Source: Rhizodiscina lignyota (Eukaryota; Ascomycota; Dothideomycetes; Aulographales; Rhizodiscinaceae). From it: DNA of 64,000 bases. Location of the stretch: the NCBI GenBank assembly GCA_010015805.1, contig ML978122.1:1088453-1152452 (forward strand), read 5' to 3'. Shown piece by piece: positions 31,760-42,369 of this stretch. The notes under the pieces are model-generated. The model saw nothing but the letters and a program-made list of their open reading frames with translations, did not search any database and was not told the DNA's origin. Numbering within the stretch: position 1 is the stretch's first letter; each line of letters begins with the position of its first letter. Made by a program: the position numbers and the translations under genes.

Positions 31760-34700
31760 TCATTCCTTCGACGACTTGCCAGCATTCTTGAACTTCCCCA
31801 TGATTGCCTGCTCCCGTATAATGTCCACATCTCTGGGGAAGATGACCTTCTGTATCGCTTTGATCACAAGTCGGGGGAGGAGCGCAATCGTCACCGTGAC
31901 CAAAAGCGCAGCCCAAAAGGCCAAAGCCGAGTAAACCTCTACTGCGGACTGGTAGAATAGGAATCCCGGTTCGCTCTGGGAATATACGCCAGTCCAGAAG
32001 AAGATGAGAAGCGAGCTGATGGCGTTGATCAAGATTGTCAGCCAGTCCCACCTGTACGAGTTGAGCAGAACATATGAGTTGCTGGCAATGACGGCCGCGG
32101 TGCCAACAAGGATGCCCAACCGTGGCCGGTCGTCAATGTCCCGCCCATTTGGGTGCTGAAAGTCAGAGCGCCAGGCCATGTAAGGCATGAAGAAGCATAT
32201 TATCGACTGATAGAATCCATCGGACATGTAGAGCCTACAAAATGTCAGTATCGACGAAGCGAAGCACTTTCTGAGGCAGGTGATACATACGCAAATTTCG
32301 TTTCAGACCATTCTTTTCGTTCAATACCGCGGTAAAACAGTTGAGGGACTGCGAGGGAAACTTCGTCGCTCACGTCCTGGTCAAAGATTCCCATGAAAAT
32401 GACGGGGAGTGAGGTGAACGCGACATTGACGAGGACGATGTAGGTATAGTCGAATAGGTATGATCCATCGAAATTGTTGTAGATCGAGTACCAAAAGAGC
32501 GTGAATGTCCAAACCAGGTTCTGTTCCAATTAGCAAATCGTTTATCGACGGAGGAAGGGAGCATGCCTTGTAAAAGAAATTGGCCGTTGCTTCTCCAATT
32601 CGACGATATGCCCAACGACCATGGACGAGCACAAGACGTTGTAGATACTCAAACTGTCCAATCGCGTAATCAGAAGACATGACTGCCTGTCTTCCTTCCT
32701 CGCCTGCTATGCCAACCCCGATATCTGCAGCTTGAATCATAGCAACATCGTTGGCGCCATCTCCTATAGCCAAAGCCATAACGTGCAGTCCGCTTTTAAC
32801 CATTAGCACAACTGCAGCTTTCTGTGCTGGGCTCACGCGGCAACAGAGCACGGCCTTGCATTGCTTGCAAAGCAACAGGAATTTCCGCTCCAGCTCCTCA
32901 TCCTCAAGTATGGCAGCCAGTGATTCTCCATCGATCACAAGAGCGTGTGTCGGTGGTGGTGGTCTGTGATCCTTCTGGGCCGCAAGCAGCTCTTCCTCTG
33001 AGCCTTCCAATTTGAAAGCATCCAGGCCGCTCTTTATTTTCGCGGCAGCAGTCTGAGGGTCGCTGAAAACCAGCAAGTCGAGGCCCTCATGCAATAGATT
33101 ACAAGAGTAGCCGATGTTAATCGCGGTCTCGACCCTGTCTCCTGTCAAGACCCAAAGCTTGATGCCAGCGTCGGCTAGCAAGGATATCGTTTTGGGCACG
33201 CCGTTTTGCAGGCGATCTTCGATGGCTGTCCCGCCGATGAGTGACAATTGTTGCTCGAGGGCACTTGATACTTCCTCGACTTTTGCATCGCGGTCGGCAA
33301 GTGCCTGCGTAGCCAATGTGTACGATGCATGCCAGACACGATACTCTTCCGGGTCCAGAACTCGCTCAGCAACACAAAGCGTGCGTAGGCCCTCGTTCGC
33401 AAACATTTCCAAATGATTTGAAGTGACTATTTTCAGATCATCCTGGCCCTCATGATCGCGGGAAAGACGAGGGTAGATGACACTGTCGGCGCCCTTGGTG
33501 AGAAGTCGTATCGTACCATCTGGCATTTTAACAATGATGCTCATGCGTTTTCTCGCCGAGGTGAAGGCCAGAACGTTGAGGATAGTATAGTCGTTTTGGT
33601 TGCCCTTGATATTCAAGCTTATGTCACTGCCCTTGCGATGTGAAAGTATTGTACCGTAGTCCCGAGCCGCCGCAACCAAAGCTGCGTCATCCGGCGATTC
33701 CGCTTTGTATATGATCTCCGGCGGATCTCCTGGTGTTGATTCAGGAAGGACCGTGTTGCACAAAGCCAGGACCATCAGAAAGTTTTCCACCGCATGTTGT
33801 TGCGTCGATCCCGAAGCTCCACCAAGGTCCCCCGCAAAATCTGGAGACACAAAGGTGAAATTGTCCGACTTCAAATATGGATTGTCATAGGCATCCCGTA
33901 GTATTTGCAATGTTTGCGCTCGAGCCTTCTCAGAAGCTATTCCGACGGATTGGTCCGTGTCTTCGCTGTCATCTTGCTCATTGGAGTCGCCGTACGCGAC
34001 GCCGTTCACCGTGCATTTCCTAAATTCCATGATGTTCTGCGTCAAAGTCCCCGTCTTATCCGAGAATATGTATTCGATCTGGCCTATATCGTCAGAGACG
34101 TTGTATCTCTTAGGGACACAAGCCATATCCAAGGGTTCATAGTACATATATTCATCATAGTGGATGAATAATGCTTGAAATGTTCTCATAATGTCCAGGG
34201 ATATGTATAGCGCAATCGGGATGAGATTTTGAAACAGAATGATGGCGACCCAGAAAGCGACGAAACCCTCAAGTGATGCAGAGCCTGCGTAGGAGCCGTA
34301 ATCAAACCAGACGAGTGAGCCGTGCTTGACATTCCATGCGAATCCATTGATGAAGCCGGCTATTATGCACATGATTATCAAGATGACGAAGTTGTATAGA
34401 GCGTTTCGATTGAGGTTCCGGGCAAGATTTGGTCGTTTACTTGGCGTGATCCCGGAATTCAACATGATCTTCGTCTCTTGGCCAGTAAAGGTAACGACAC
34501 CTAAGATCCAACGCGTATTTCGAAGCGTGGTCCCGCGCAGGAGCAAGTTGTTGATGCTAATCGCTTCAACATGCTCCCCGGAAGCGCCATTCTGCTGGCC
34601 CCATCTGATCGCGCCACTGTATGTAAACAAGGTCTGATTGGGAGGCTCACTCTCTATCACGAAACAAGCCTTTTCGCAGTCCTGTGCATGCCTGATACCG

Positions 34701-35813
34701 TGTCCGCACTTCAGGGCTTGCCGAGCTTTCAAATTCGTCTCACCGTCGAGATTTTTGGTCTCGACATAGTAGGCTCCATCTGGTTCTGAAGAGGACAGAA
34801 CCACAATATCCGCCGGAGTCTGATCGCCGTTGTAGATTCGAACAAAGTCACCGACTTTGATGTTCTTCCAGAAGTCATTTTTAAACCTTGCTCTACCTGA
34901 GCTGCCCTTGTCTGGGTTCAGCATGCTTCCAGAGGGATCGAACTTCGGTTCATAATGTTCTGTGGCGAGACTGGAATCCATTTGCGAGGTGCTGTTTTGA
35001 TCATGAAAGGGTGTGTTGGCGGCTCGTGAATTGACCGAAGTTAATTCGATAGGACTCTCACCCACTGAGCGTTCATGGTGTGAGTAAGAAGATCGCTGCG
35101 ACACTACGGAAGGTCGTCTATCCGGCTCGTCTCGCGGATCCGATTTCGAAGGACCTTTCCGGAATGATCGTATGCTATGATAGAAGGAGAGAATACCGTG
35201 AGTACAAGCCTTTTTGATCCGGCGCCAGGTGGAGACATGGTCCATGGACGCATTGACGTTCTCCCAGTCAACCAGGCGATGGACAAGAGAGTTGTTGAGT
35301 TCATTGTCGAGAACGGTACGTCTCCAATCTTCAAGCCCATCTTTGAAAGCTGTCACAACAAGAATGACGATGAGCGGTACGGCATTCAATGCTGGATTGT
35401 TGGCGCCAAAGATCGCAAAGAACTGACAGGCAGTAGAGTTAGCGCACAATATGTCAAATAGGTCTTCTTTCCGCGTATGGGAGTTATCTTACGTTGAGGA
35501 TGACGACGAAAAGAAAGTACATGTTCGCAATGTTATGGAACTGCAGGTACAGATCTTCTGGTATGAAGGTCAATGCAGTGTACTTTGCCGTGCGGATTTT
35601 GTTCGATGGGTACGACATCTTCGGGACGCCATTCTGATCTTTGCTTTCATCAGGAGGATTGATGTTGAAGTAAATTTTCCTCTCCGTCTGCGCCGGTTCA
35701 TCTTCTGCTGAGCCCTTCCGCCTCTTGCTTAGACGAAAGCGACCGAAAATGAAAATTAACGTCTCCTCAAGGGTCCATTCGGTCCACGGCTTTTGAGAGA
35801 TATTAGACGGCAT
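31760..35813 (-). CDS. P4-type ATPase, phospholipid flippase (Dnf-like)
   Basis: Four exons: 35493-35813, 32567-35422, 32291-32520 and 31760-32234, about 1293 residues. All P4 landmarks are present: [20 protein letters not shown] in TM1, [13 protein letters not shown] in the A domain, [15 protein letters not shown] with the phosphorylated Asp562, [16 protein letters not shown], and [19 protein letters not shown]. The C-terminal helices end KNAGKSSKE without the long tail of yeast Dnf1. The cytosolic loop wording ([13 protein letters not shown]) is nearer the Dnf1/Dnf2 group than Drs2 or Neo1. It may be the fourth class that filamentous fungi carry (DnfD in Aspergillus); that is inference. The second intron, 32521-32566, uses a GC donor (AAG|gcatgc) and has a tgctaatt branch; it joins FFYK to [10 protein letters not shown] exactly as the family needs. 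Role: moving lipids to the cytosolic leaflet. Confidence 0.93.
32521..32566 (-). other. GC-AG intron in the flippase gene
   Basis: Minus-strand intron of 46 nt with donor AAG|gcatgc and acceptor gaacag. No GT donor nearby keeps the conserved helix intact, while this one joins Lys to Asn-Leu-Val in phase 0. Confidence 0.75.
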
Positions 35814-36751
35814 TTTTTCGCCCTTGCTGTGTCGCGAATCGTTTCAATATTGATGCCCTCATCCAATCCATCCGTTACCTCCGAGTAATCAGCAGGAGCG
35901 CTAAGAATAACCGGCTACGAGCGCGTAACGTCTGCTGCAGTCGACACGACCAGAACACAAGTTTTCCGGTCGTCTAGGCTGAGGCCATCGTGATTCTGTG
36001 AGATTTGCGTGCTAGAACATGGTTGCGAAGGTATGAGAGAGGGTTTGCTTTGCTTTGCACTCTGCCCGGAACACTCGGAGATCGGGTGTGACTGGGAGCG
36101 AAGACTCGGCTCGTATTAATAACATGCTACTAGCCACCGGAGGATTTCCTCGTAAGCAAGGAATATCTTACAAAACTACATATATCCCGCACACGCAGAA
36201 CTGGTATCTCTAACGGGTATGTGAGAAGTAGTCTTTCGGAGAATTAGCAGACTGACAGCCTCAAACGAGCACGGTGCAGGCATTTTGTGGTATTGGCGGC
36301 TACCTAGAAGCTTTTGGAGTCTCAAGCCCGAGCGCACGGACTCTAATCACGTGATACGCTACAAGCCGGGCGTTCATGTTACTCATACTGTGGCTTACAT
36401 GTACCCCTGAACCTTGAAAACCTCTAGAGATATTAATTAAGTGAGCGCCTCGTCCCATGTCTATGTACAACTAACTTTCATGATAGACATCCTTAGTCCA
36501 CCGCGACACCACTTACCGTTTTGCTAAGCACACATTAGTTGGACCTTTGATTGTCTGGTCTCGCAAAGACGTTCTTCCCCTAGCTGTGCAATGCAGGAGG
36601 AGTGGCGAGGTGGCTTGGTAGACAGACAGCTCATGTGCCTGCCTCTCGTTTAAATCCAATCCAACCATGCCTTGTACTTTGGGGACGGAAATGCATCTGC
36701 ATAGTGCTCAGCTGAAACAGAGCTTTCTCTTTCTCCCAGCTTCTCTTAATA
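35814..36751. other. Divergent promoter region, flippase and CorA-like gene
   Basis: About 940 bp with no supported gene. It contains a ten-base palindrome with an E-box, listed separately. Confidence 0.4.
36346..36355. promoter_or_regulatory. Palindromic E-box ATCACGTGAT
   Basis: A perfect ten-base palindrome around CACGTG, the site used by bHLH factors such as Cbf1 or the Ino2/Ino4 class. It sits about 530 bp upstream of the flippase start and about 400 bp upstream of the possible CorA-like start. Function is inference. Confidence 0.4.
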
Positions 36752-38818
36752 ATGGCGGACGGCCACGTAGGCGATTTTCTGGATTCATCTCCACAGAAAC
36801 AACGTAAGTTGGCTTGTTTCCAAACCTCCTCCAGTTTCTGACCGATTATAGGATTCATATTCTAGGGTAAATCTATGATTTCCTCCTTGGCTGCCATATA
36901 CTGATCATAAAGATGGTTATCGTTAGAGTCTGTGAGTTAAGAGGTTATCGAACGGACGCTATATTGCGGATTCTCCTATTCCTCGCCCCGTACATTTCTT
37001 GAACAGGTAACAGACAGACCTCATCTGAGATTCCGCGAACCATCCTACAGGACCTTCGCAGAAGAAGGCCATAGTCAGAAATCAGAAGATAGAACGGAGA
37101 AAAGCTCGCTGAGGGACGAAAATGCTCTAAACTCAAGACAGAGCGTTGAAGGTTGCACAGAGCGGTGGGGCATTGACGGCGTCAATTCGGAAAAGTATCA
37201 ATCGGCCGTCGACGCAGACAGGGGAGACACTTCAGCCTCGCACCCAGAGAGAGACAGCACAGGCCCAAATTTAGCAAGGTGTTGCTCAGTTCCGAGGCCG
37301 AGGAAGGTTGTATGTGCGCCGCAGAATGTAAGGCCAGGGAATATTACATCCCTCGTAGTAAGTAAAACGCGAAGGCGCGTAACATGATGCCATGACGTGA
37401 TACTGATACCGCGTGGCCATAGATGCCATACTTCGAAACAAGACCGAAGAACGTACCTAGGGATAATATATCCAGTGAAGACCACGAGGACAAGGGACTT
37501 TCCGACTCTGTGTTTCCGGAGCTTCCTCCGAGTACTCCGCAAAATCGCACTGAACCTGACATCAGTGTGCACATACCTCGTACTCCGGATGAGTCCTATT
37601 ATCGTGGATTGAGCCACGAACAGCTTTCCAGGCGAAACAGAGACCAAGTACTAAGCCGTGTCACCGAAGAGGAAGGCCATGAGTCTCTTCTCATGGTCTC
37701 ACAGCTGTGGCTGTGGAAAATTGATCATGTCATTCTAACCGCTTTCCCGAACAGTCGAAATGAAGAAGGCCCTAAATCGCTTCTGTACGACGGCATAGCT
37801 AGTCTACTCGAAGACTTGAGTGAACCCGTGGCCGTAAGCCTTACCCACGAGCAGCTCACTGCATGGATTCTCTCTGAGTGTATCAACTTTATCGACCGCC
37901 CGCATATGGCTGGTCTCCAGGAGCCAGTTCTCATTTTCTTCGAGAAAGCCGTTGCGAAAGCCGCGGACGACGTTCAAAAATATACAGATAGAGACGATTT
38001 CAACAAGAGGGAGGTAACGATAGAGCTCTTCGAGAAGGCCGTTGCGAAGGCCGCGGACGACGCCCCAAAAAACACAGATAGAGCCGATTTCAACAAGATG
38101 GAGATAACGATAGAGAAGAAGATGATACACGACATTGGCGACATTCGGGAGGAACTGGCGATGATCTCTAATATCCTTTCCCAACAGCAAGAAATTTGGG
38201 ACGCCTTCAGCAAAGACAAAAGAATCTGGAGCAAAGATTCGAACCTCCCAACAGACTCTCGAACGACCAAACGAGCAGCTCCCTAAGCTCAAGCGCCAGA
38301 TTGAGAAAATAGTTGCCGATGCGGAGCGCGTGGAGAAGAACATCCTTTTGCAGCTAGGTCTCAAGACGAAGTACGCTTCTTTGGAGGAGTCACGCAATGC
38401 TCTGCGAGAGGCGCGAAACAGCACCACCCTAAGCACCGCCGTCATAGGATTCACAGTCATCACCATCGTCTTCACTCCCCTGTCTTTCATCTCAAGTCTC
38501 TTTGCGCTGCTGATCGACCAGTTTCAGAGACATCAGGTGCGCAATGGAGACTCGAATATCTACACAAGTCGTTACATCGGCGGATGGATGAGTGAGTCTA
38601 CCGCTCTTATGCCCTTTCGAGATTTACTAACTGGCACAGCCTTGGGTGAAGTCGTTTCTCTGGTCCTAACTGCAGGGGCCATTTGGTTGTCATTCTGGTT
38701 GGTGAATCGTCGACAAGAGAGCGAAAATCAAGTCAAAGAAGCGGGAACGGGGTTTCGCGAATCCAATTCAGCTTCTCTGTCAAAGCCAAGGTGGTTGTCG
38801 GACATCTTGCCATCCTAG
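36752..38818 (+). CDS. CorA-like two-helix membrane protein, frame-disrupted
   Basis: Secure exons: 37007-37357 (possibly from 36942), 37423-38591 and 38640-38818. The ATG at 36752 with a gtaagt donor at 36804 is a tentative start. The order is that of the fungal CorA-like family: MPYFETR, RNRDQVLSRVTEEEG, MVSQLWLWKIDHVILTAFP, then a charged helical region, VADAERVEKNILLQLGLKTK, and two helices (AVIGFTVITIVFTPLSFISSL; LVLTAGAIWLSFWLV). The GMN motif of true CorA Mg channels is absent after the first helix, so ion transport is doubtful. Frame changes by one base near 38215-38225, beside an AAAA run. The 38101-38280 stretch contains no GT dinucleotide, so a GT intron cannot explain it. A 30-residue unit is tandemly duplicated before the break. 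Coding-like sequence continues past the stop to 39064. Confidence 0.7.
37932..38117 (+). repeat. 90-bp tandem duplication inside the CorA-like gene
   Basis: Two adjacent copies with a 90-nt period (for example CTTCGAGAA at 37938 and 38028). Both encode the same 30-residue helix: FEKAVAKAADDVQKYTDRDD then FEKAVAKAADDAPKNTDRAD, followed by FNKREVTIE or FNKMEITIE. The copies have diverged at several codons, so the duplication is not brand new. Confidence 0.9.
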
Positions 38819-39064
38819 CGAAGCCCTCCGAAGCTCGATGCTGGTGAGTCACGTGAAGAAGAGAAGCTCGGTCTGTCTGGTGAGGACTGCAGGAGTGGCG
38901 GAGGTCTGAAGAAGCTAATTGCAAGTCTACGCAAGGAGACTGCGAAGCAATCAGGCCCGATGGCCATAGCTCCGCCGAAGATGGGAACGGAGTCTAAGAC
39001 ACCGCCAGACTTCATAAGGAAGCTGTTCAAGAGGGAGAACAAGACTGCAGATCCAGAGCGTTAG
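38819..39064 (+). other. In-frame open extension past the CorA-like stop
   Basis: After the TAG at 38816-38818 the same frame stays open for 81 codons to a second TAG at 39062-39064. The translation is Lys/Glu-rich and protein-like (KLDAGESREEEKLGLSGEDC; LKKLIASLRKETAKQSGP; PPDFIRKLFKRENK). No intron fits across the stop. It may be the old C-terminus cut off by a nonsense change, or read-through. Confidence 0.55.
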
Positions 39065-39368
39065 TTTAGTTGGCTTTATCTTCCAAGAGTCGCTCACGGT
39101 TGGGCGGGAATTGGGGGAGGTTTCCCATTTTCAGGCCCTCGAGAATCCGCAGACGCATGAAGTCGCTCGCTCACAGGGACTGTGCGAATCCAAAGAAAAT
39201 CGCGAAACAAGTAGTTGGAAAGGTACAGGAGAATGAAATTTACAAGACCGGAAGTCAAGCTAAGGGTGGAAAATTACGGGTTGCATGAAGACGCTAATCG
39301 CTCCCATGTTGTCGCCAGTGTTGATGGATTTTGTTACTTTACGTAATCAAATTCCGTGACACTTATTA

Positions 39369-39793
39369 GGCTAGTATGTTCAGTCTGCGAGTTTCCAGCC
39401 CTGGAAAGTCGGGGCTGGACCTGGAGGGGGTGTTCAGTCGTATCTGAAACAAAATTTCAGTTCAAGAGTTTCTAGTTCCAAGAGCGCGCTTATTTCTAAA
39501 TAAAGTAAGATCTGCCCAGCTCCAGCCCGGTTCTCACGGGTTTTACACTCCGACGTCTGAAATCCAACTGAAAAACACCTCCAGCTATCTGTACAACGCG
39601 CTTAATCACACTAGGTCTAGAGCCTGTGGAAACTGAACGACTGAACATAGCCTTAGGCCATTACGCCCGGCTCCCCACACCTAAAATTTTAACTAAACAC
39701 CCCCTTCAGATTCAGATTTCGGCCACGGCGCTTAATTTAATGAAAATTCTAAGCCTGGAACCTGAGCTGGAATCTGAACGACTGAACATAGCC
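39369..39793. mobile_element. MITE-like cluster with TTA target duplications
   Basis: A left end GGCTAGTATGTTCAGTCTG at 39369 follows TTA (39366-39368). A matching inverted end CTGAACGACTGAACATAGCC lies at 39633-39652 followed by TTA, and a second identical copy at 39774-39793 is again followed by TTA. Inside, CTGGAGGGGGTGTTCAG near 39421-39436 is mirrored by AACTGAAAAACACCTCCAG near 39568-39586. There is no open frame of transposase size. Short length, imperfect terminal inverted repeats and a TTA duplication fit a PIF/Harbinger-type miniature element, present as a nested or end-to-end pair. The ends are imperfect, so it is old or rearranged. Confidence 0.6.
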
Positions 39794-39796
39794 TTA
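39633..39796. repeat. 23-bp direct repeat pair
   Basis: Two identical copies, 39633-39655 and 39774-39796, 141 bp apart. They begin CTGAACGACTGAACATAG and continue CCTTA. They are the repeated right ends of the MITE-like cluster. Confidence 0.85.
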
Positions 39797-39906
39797 ACTT
39801 TAGTTGCTCTCATACTCATAGCAAAGTTCATATCAGTTTCGTATGCCTCCCTTCAATCTTCTGCTTATCTCACTCGGACGTTCTCCATTCAGCTGTACGA
39901 GCTACG

Positions 39907-42369
39907 ATGTCCTGCTCAGCATGCCAGAAAATATTCGTTGCCAAGGTCCAGCTAGCCAGAGCAGACTCGCGTTGGGGTACGTATGAATCAGGCGAAGTTC
40001 ATCCGCACTACAGCGATATCTCATATCTATGTCAAAGCGCTCTCAATCAATGCCGCATCTGCATTGACCTGTGGCGCCATTTCTTCAAGCAAAAAACACC
40101 AGAACAGTATGTGAAGGAACCGTACTTCTATAATGGCAACAGTTGGGACGATGCGAACGGGCTACATGTATTCGCCGGCTCCGGACTAAGCTATCGATTT
40201 GTTGAGGTGTCTGAACATCTGCGAGACGTAGACACACCAAAAGATGCCTTCATGCTTGAGTTCAATCTCAACAGCCCAATGGAGAGAGATTTGGAACCGT
40301 TCGCATATGTCCTGCGTCCGGCATCGCAGGCAGATCAAACTTGGAGGAGACAAATGATGACCGCTCGACTCCGAGACACATCCAGCGGATTTATAAACAT
40401 GGTGCAGTACGACAAAGATGCTTGCGAAAAGGATCGATGGAAGCGGATTCACCAATGGGTGGCGAATTGCAATCGTCATCACAAGTCATGTACGGAGCAG
40501 CGACGTCGAAGGACATTCCTACCATCCCGAGTCCTTGTAGTGCCTCGAAAGACTGATGGGACCGACCTCCGCATCAAACTGCTTGATACGAGGCTACATG
40601 ATGCGGCTACACTCGGTTGCACGTACGTAACGTTGAGCCATAGCTGGGGACTAGATAAGAATCCAATCTACCGTACAACGTCGGACAATATCGAAAGTCG
40701 GCTAAGAGATGGAATTCGGTTCAATGACTTACCAGCCACGTTTAGAGATACTCTTACCGCAGCGCGGCATCTACACGTATCATACGTCTGGATAGACTCC
40801 CTTTGCATTAAACAGGGCGACAAGGAGGACTGGATCAAGGAGAGTACGAAAATGGAAGAAGTCTACGCCAATGCCTATCTGAACATTTCCGCCACCTCGG
40901 CTGCATCGCCTACCGACGGCTTGAACAGCTCCCATGAGTTGCATCCGCGCTTGCTCAACGTTGAACTAAGTGGCGATGCGCGTCCCAATACGTATCGACT
41001 CGTTGACCCAACGTTCTGGCGGAGTCGAGTGGCAAATGCATTCGTAAACACTAGAGGCTGGGTCGTGCAAGAGCGAGTACTGGCGTCAAGGGTGCTGCAC
41101 TATACTTTCGACCAAGTAACCTGGGAATGTCAGGAGTTTTCTGCGGCTGAGGAGTTCCCAGATGGTCTACCACATCCAATTACTTGGGACTTCTACGGTC
41201 AGTTCAAACAGAGGAGCGTCATTGCTCACGACCGGTCAGTGGGAAAAGAAACGGCTTCCACTACGTGTTCCAGCGGCGCTACTAGGGAATTGCACGACAA
41301 TTGGGCCCAGATCGTTCGGCTCTATAGCCGCTGTGATCTCACGGAGCCCAACGAGAACAAGCTCATCGCCATCTCGGGACTTGCGAGAGCAATGCAGAAG
41401 CAGCTTAAAAACGATTCATATCTTGCCGGGCTTTGGAGAGACAACATATACGGTGGTCTGTTGTGGGAAGTTGACAAAGGCCGCAAACTGATACATGGCT
41501 TCCAGCAAGACTCGACTCACCTGGCCGTGCGGCGCTACGGGTTATCGACCAGGGCTGACGCATATCGCGCTCCCAGCTGGTCTTGGGCCTCTGTCGAGGG
41601 TATGGTCAAACTTTGCGGTTACATGGACGTCTCTGGGGATCTGATCGCGTGCGATGAACCAAACTTAGAGGGTGCCTCCAGCTCCGTAACGCCAAGAGCC
41701 ACTATCTTGGATGTATCTATAGTTCCCACTGATGTCGAGCAACCGCTTGGTCAGGTGATGGCTGGTCGGCTTGCAGTTTCCGGGAGATTGTATCGGTATG
41801 GATATGAGACTATTGGGTATTGTACTACCACAGAGCACTTCCGCGCGACGGGCGAGTACCAAAATACCCGAATGGACGAGCAAGTGGAGTGGACAATCTT
41901 CGATAGAGCCTGGTTCTTACCATTGGTGCTGAAGAAGTTGTCCTGGGAGGGCGACCCACCAGAGCTCATTCAGTCCACTCAGGGCACCCTGCTTGGAGCC
42001 TCGACATCTGATGCAGAGTTGAGAAGCTCATTAGAGAATCTGGTTGCCGAGCGAGGATCTGCTGCTGCCAGGGACTGGAAACTCCCTGTCGCGCGAGAGT
42101 GGGCGGACCGTCAATCGTTGAGGAGAGGTGTCGGTTACCACGACACTGTTGCGGGACTCGTCGTTACCCCATCGCCAGACCGCGACACTTTCAGGCGTAT
42201 TGGTATAGCAGAGGTGAGGAAGATTACTATTGACAGACTGGATGACATTGGCCAGGTACCACAATGGGAAGATGAGGTATCTGTCCCGAAGGTCGTGGTG
42301 TGTAACGTCAGCTCAGCTGAAGCTCTGGAGAAAGAAGATCTTGTTCAGGGTGTTTTTGTGATTGTGTGA
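39907..42369 (+). CDS. HET-domain protein (heterokaryon incompatibility type)
   Basis: An intronless gene of 820 residues. The N-terminus has paired Cys (CSACQK, CQSALNQCRICIDLW), a frequent prelude in this family. The HET domain starts YVTLSHSWG at about residue 240 and continues with LPATFRDTLTAARHLHVSYV, then WIDSLCIKQGDKEDW and YANAYLNISATSA. Further family motifs are RGWVVQERVLASRVLHY and APSWSWASVEG (about residue 555). The rest is a beta-rich C-terminal region with no extra domain: no NACHT, WD40 or ankyrin part is seen. HET proteins trigger cell death on meeting non-self partners and relate to TIR folds; whether this copy acts in incompatibility or elsewhere is unknown. A MITE-like cluster ends about 110 bp before the ATG. 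Confidence 0.92.
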   Translation: MSCSACQKIFVAKVQLARADSRWGTYESGEVHPHYSDISYLCQSALNQCRICIDLWRHFFKQKTPEQYVKEPYFYNGNSWDDANGLHVFAGSGLSYRFVEVSEHLRDVDTPKDAFMLEFNLNSPMERDLEPFAYVLRPASQADQTWRRQMMTARLRDTSSGFINMVQYDKDACEKDRWKRIHQWVANCNRHHKSCTEQRRRRTFLPSRVLVVPRKTDGTDLRIKLLDTRLHDAATLGCTYVTLSHSWGLDKNPIYRTTSDNIESRLRDGIRFNDLPATFRDTLTAARHLHVSYVWIDSLCIKQGDKEDWIKESTKMEEVYANAYLNISATSAASPTDGLNSSHELHPRLLNVELSGDARPNTYRLVDPTFWRSRVANAFVNTRGWVVQERVLASRVLHYTFDQVTWECQEFSAAEEFPDGLPHPITWDFYGQFKQRSVIAHDRSVGKETASTTCSSGATRELHDNWAQIVRLYSRCDLTEPNENKLIAISGLARAMQKQLKNDSYLAGLWRDNIYGGLLWEVDKGRKLIHGFQQDSTHLAVRRYGLSTRADAYRAPSWSWASVEGMVKLCGYMDVSGDLIACDEPNLEGASSSVTPRATILDVSIVPTDVEQPLGQVMAGRLAVSGRLYRYGYETIGYCTTTEHFRATGEYQNTRMDEQVEWTIFDRAWFLPLVLKKLSWEGDPPELIQSTQGTLLGASTSDAELRSSLENLVAERGSAAARDWKLPVAREWADRQSLRRGVGYHDTVAGLVVTPSPDRDTFRRIGIAEVRKITIDRLDDIGQVPQWEDEVSVPKVVVCNVSSAEALEKEDLVQGVFVIV

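Noticed and set aside
38236-38252. A tRNA-like T-arm string (complement of GATTCGAACCTCC)
   Set aside because: It lies inside the CorA-like coding region and no acceptor stem, D arm or anticodon arm surrounds it.
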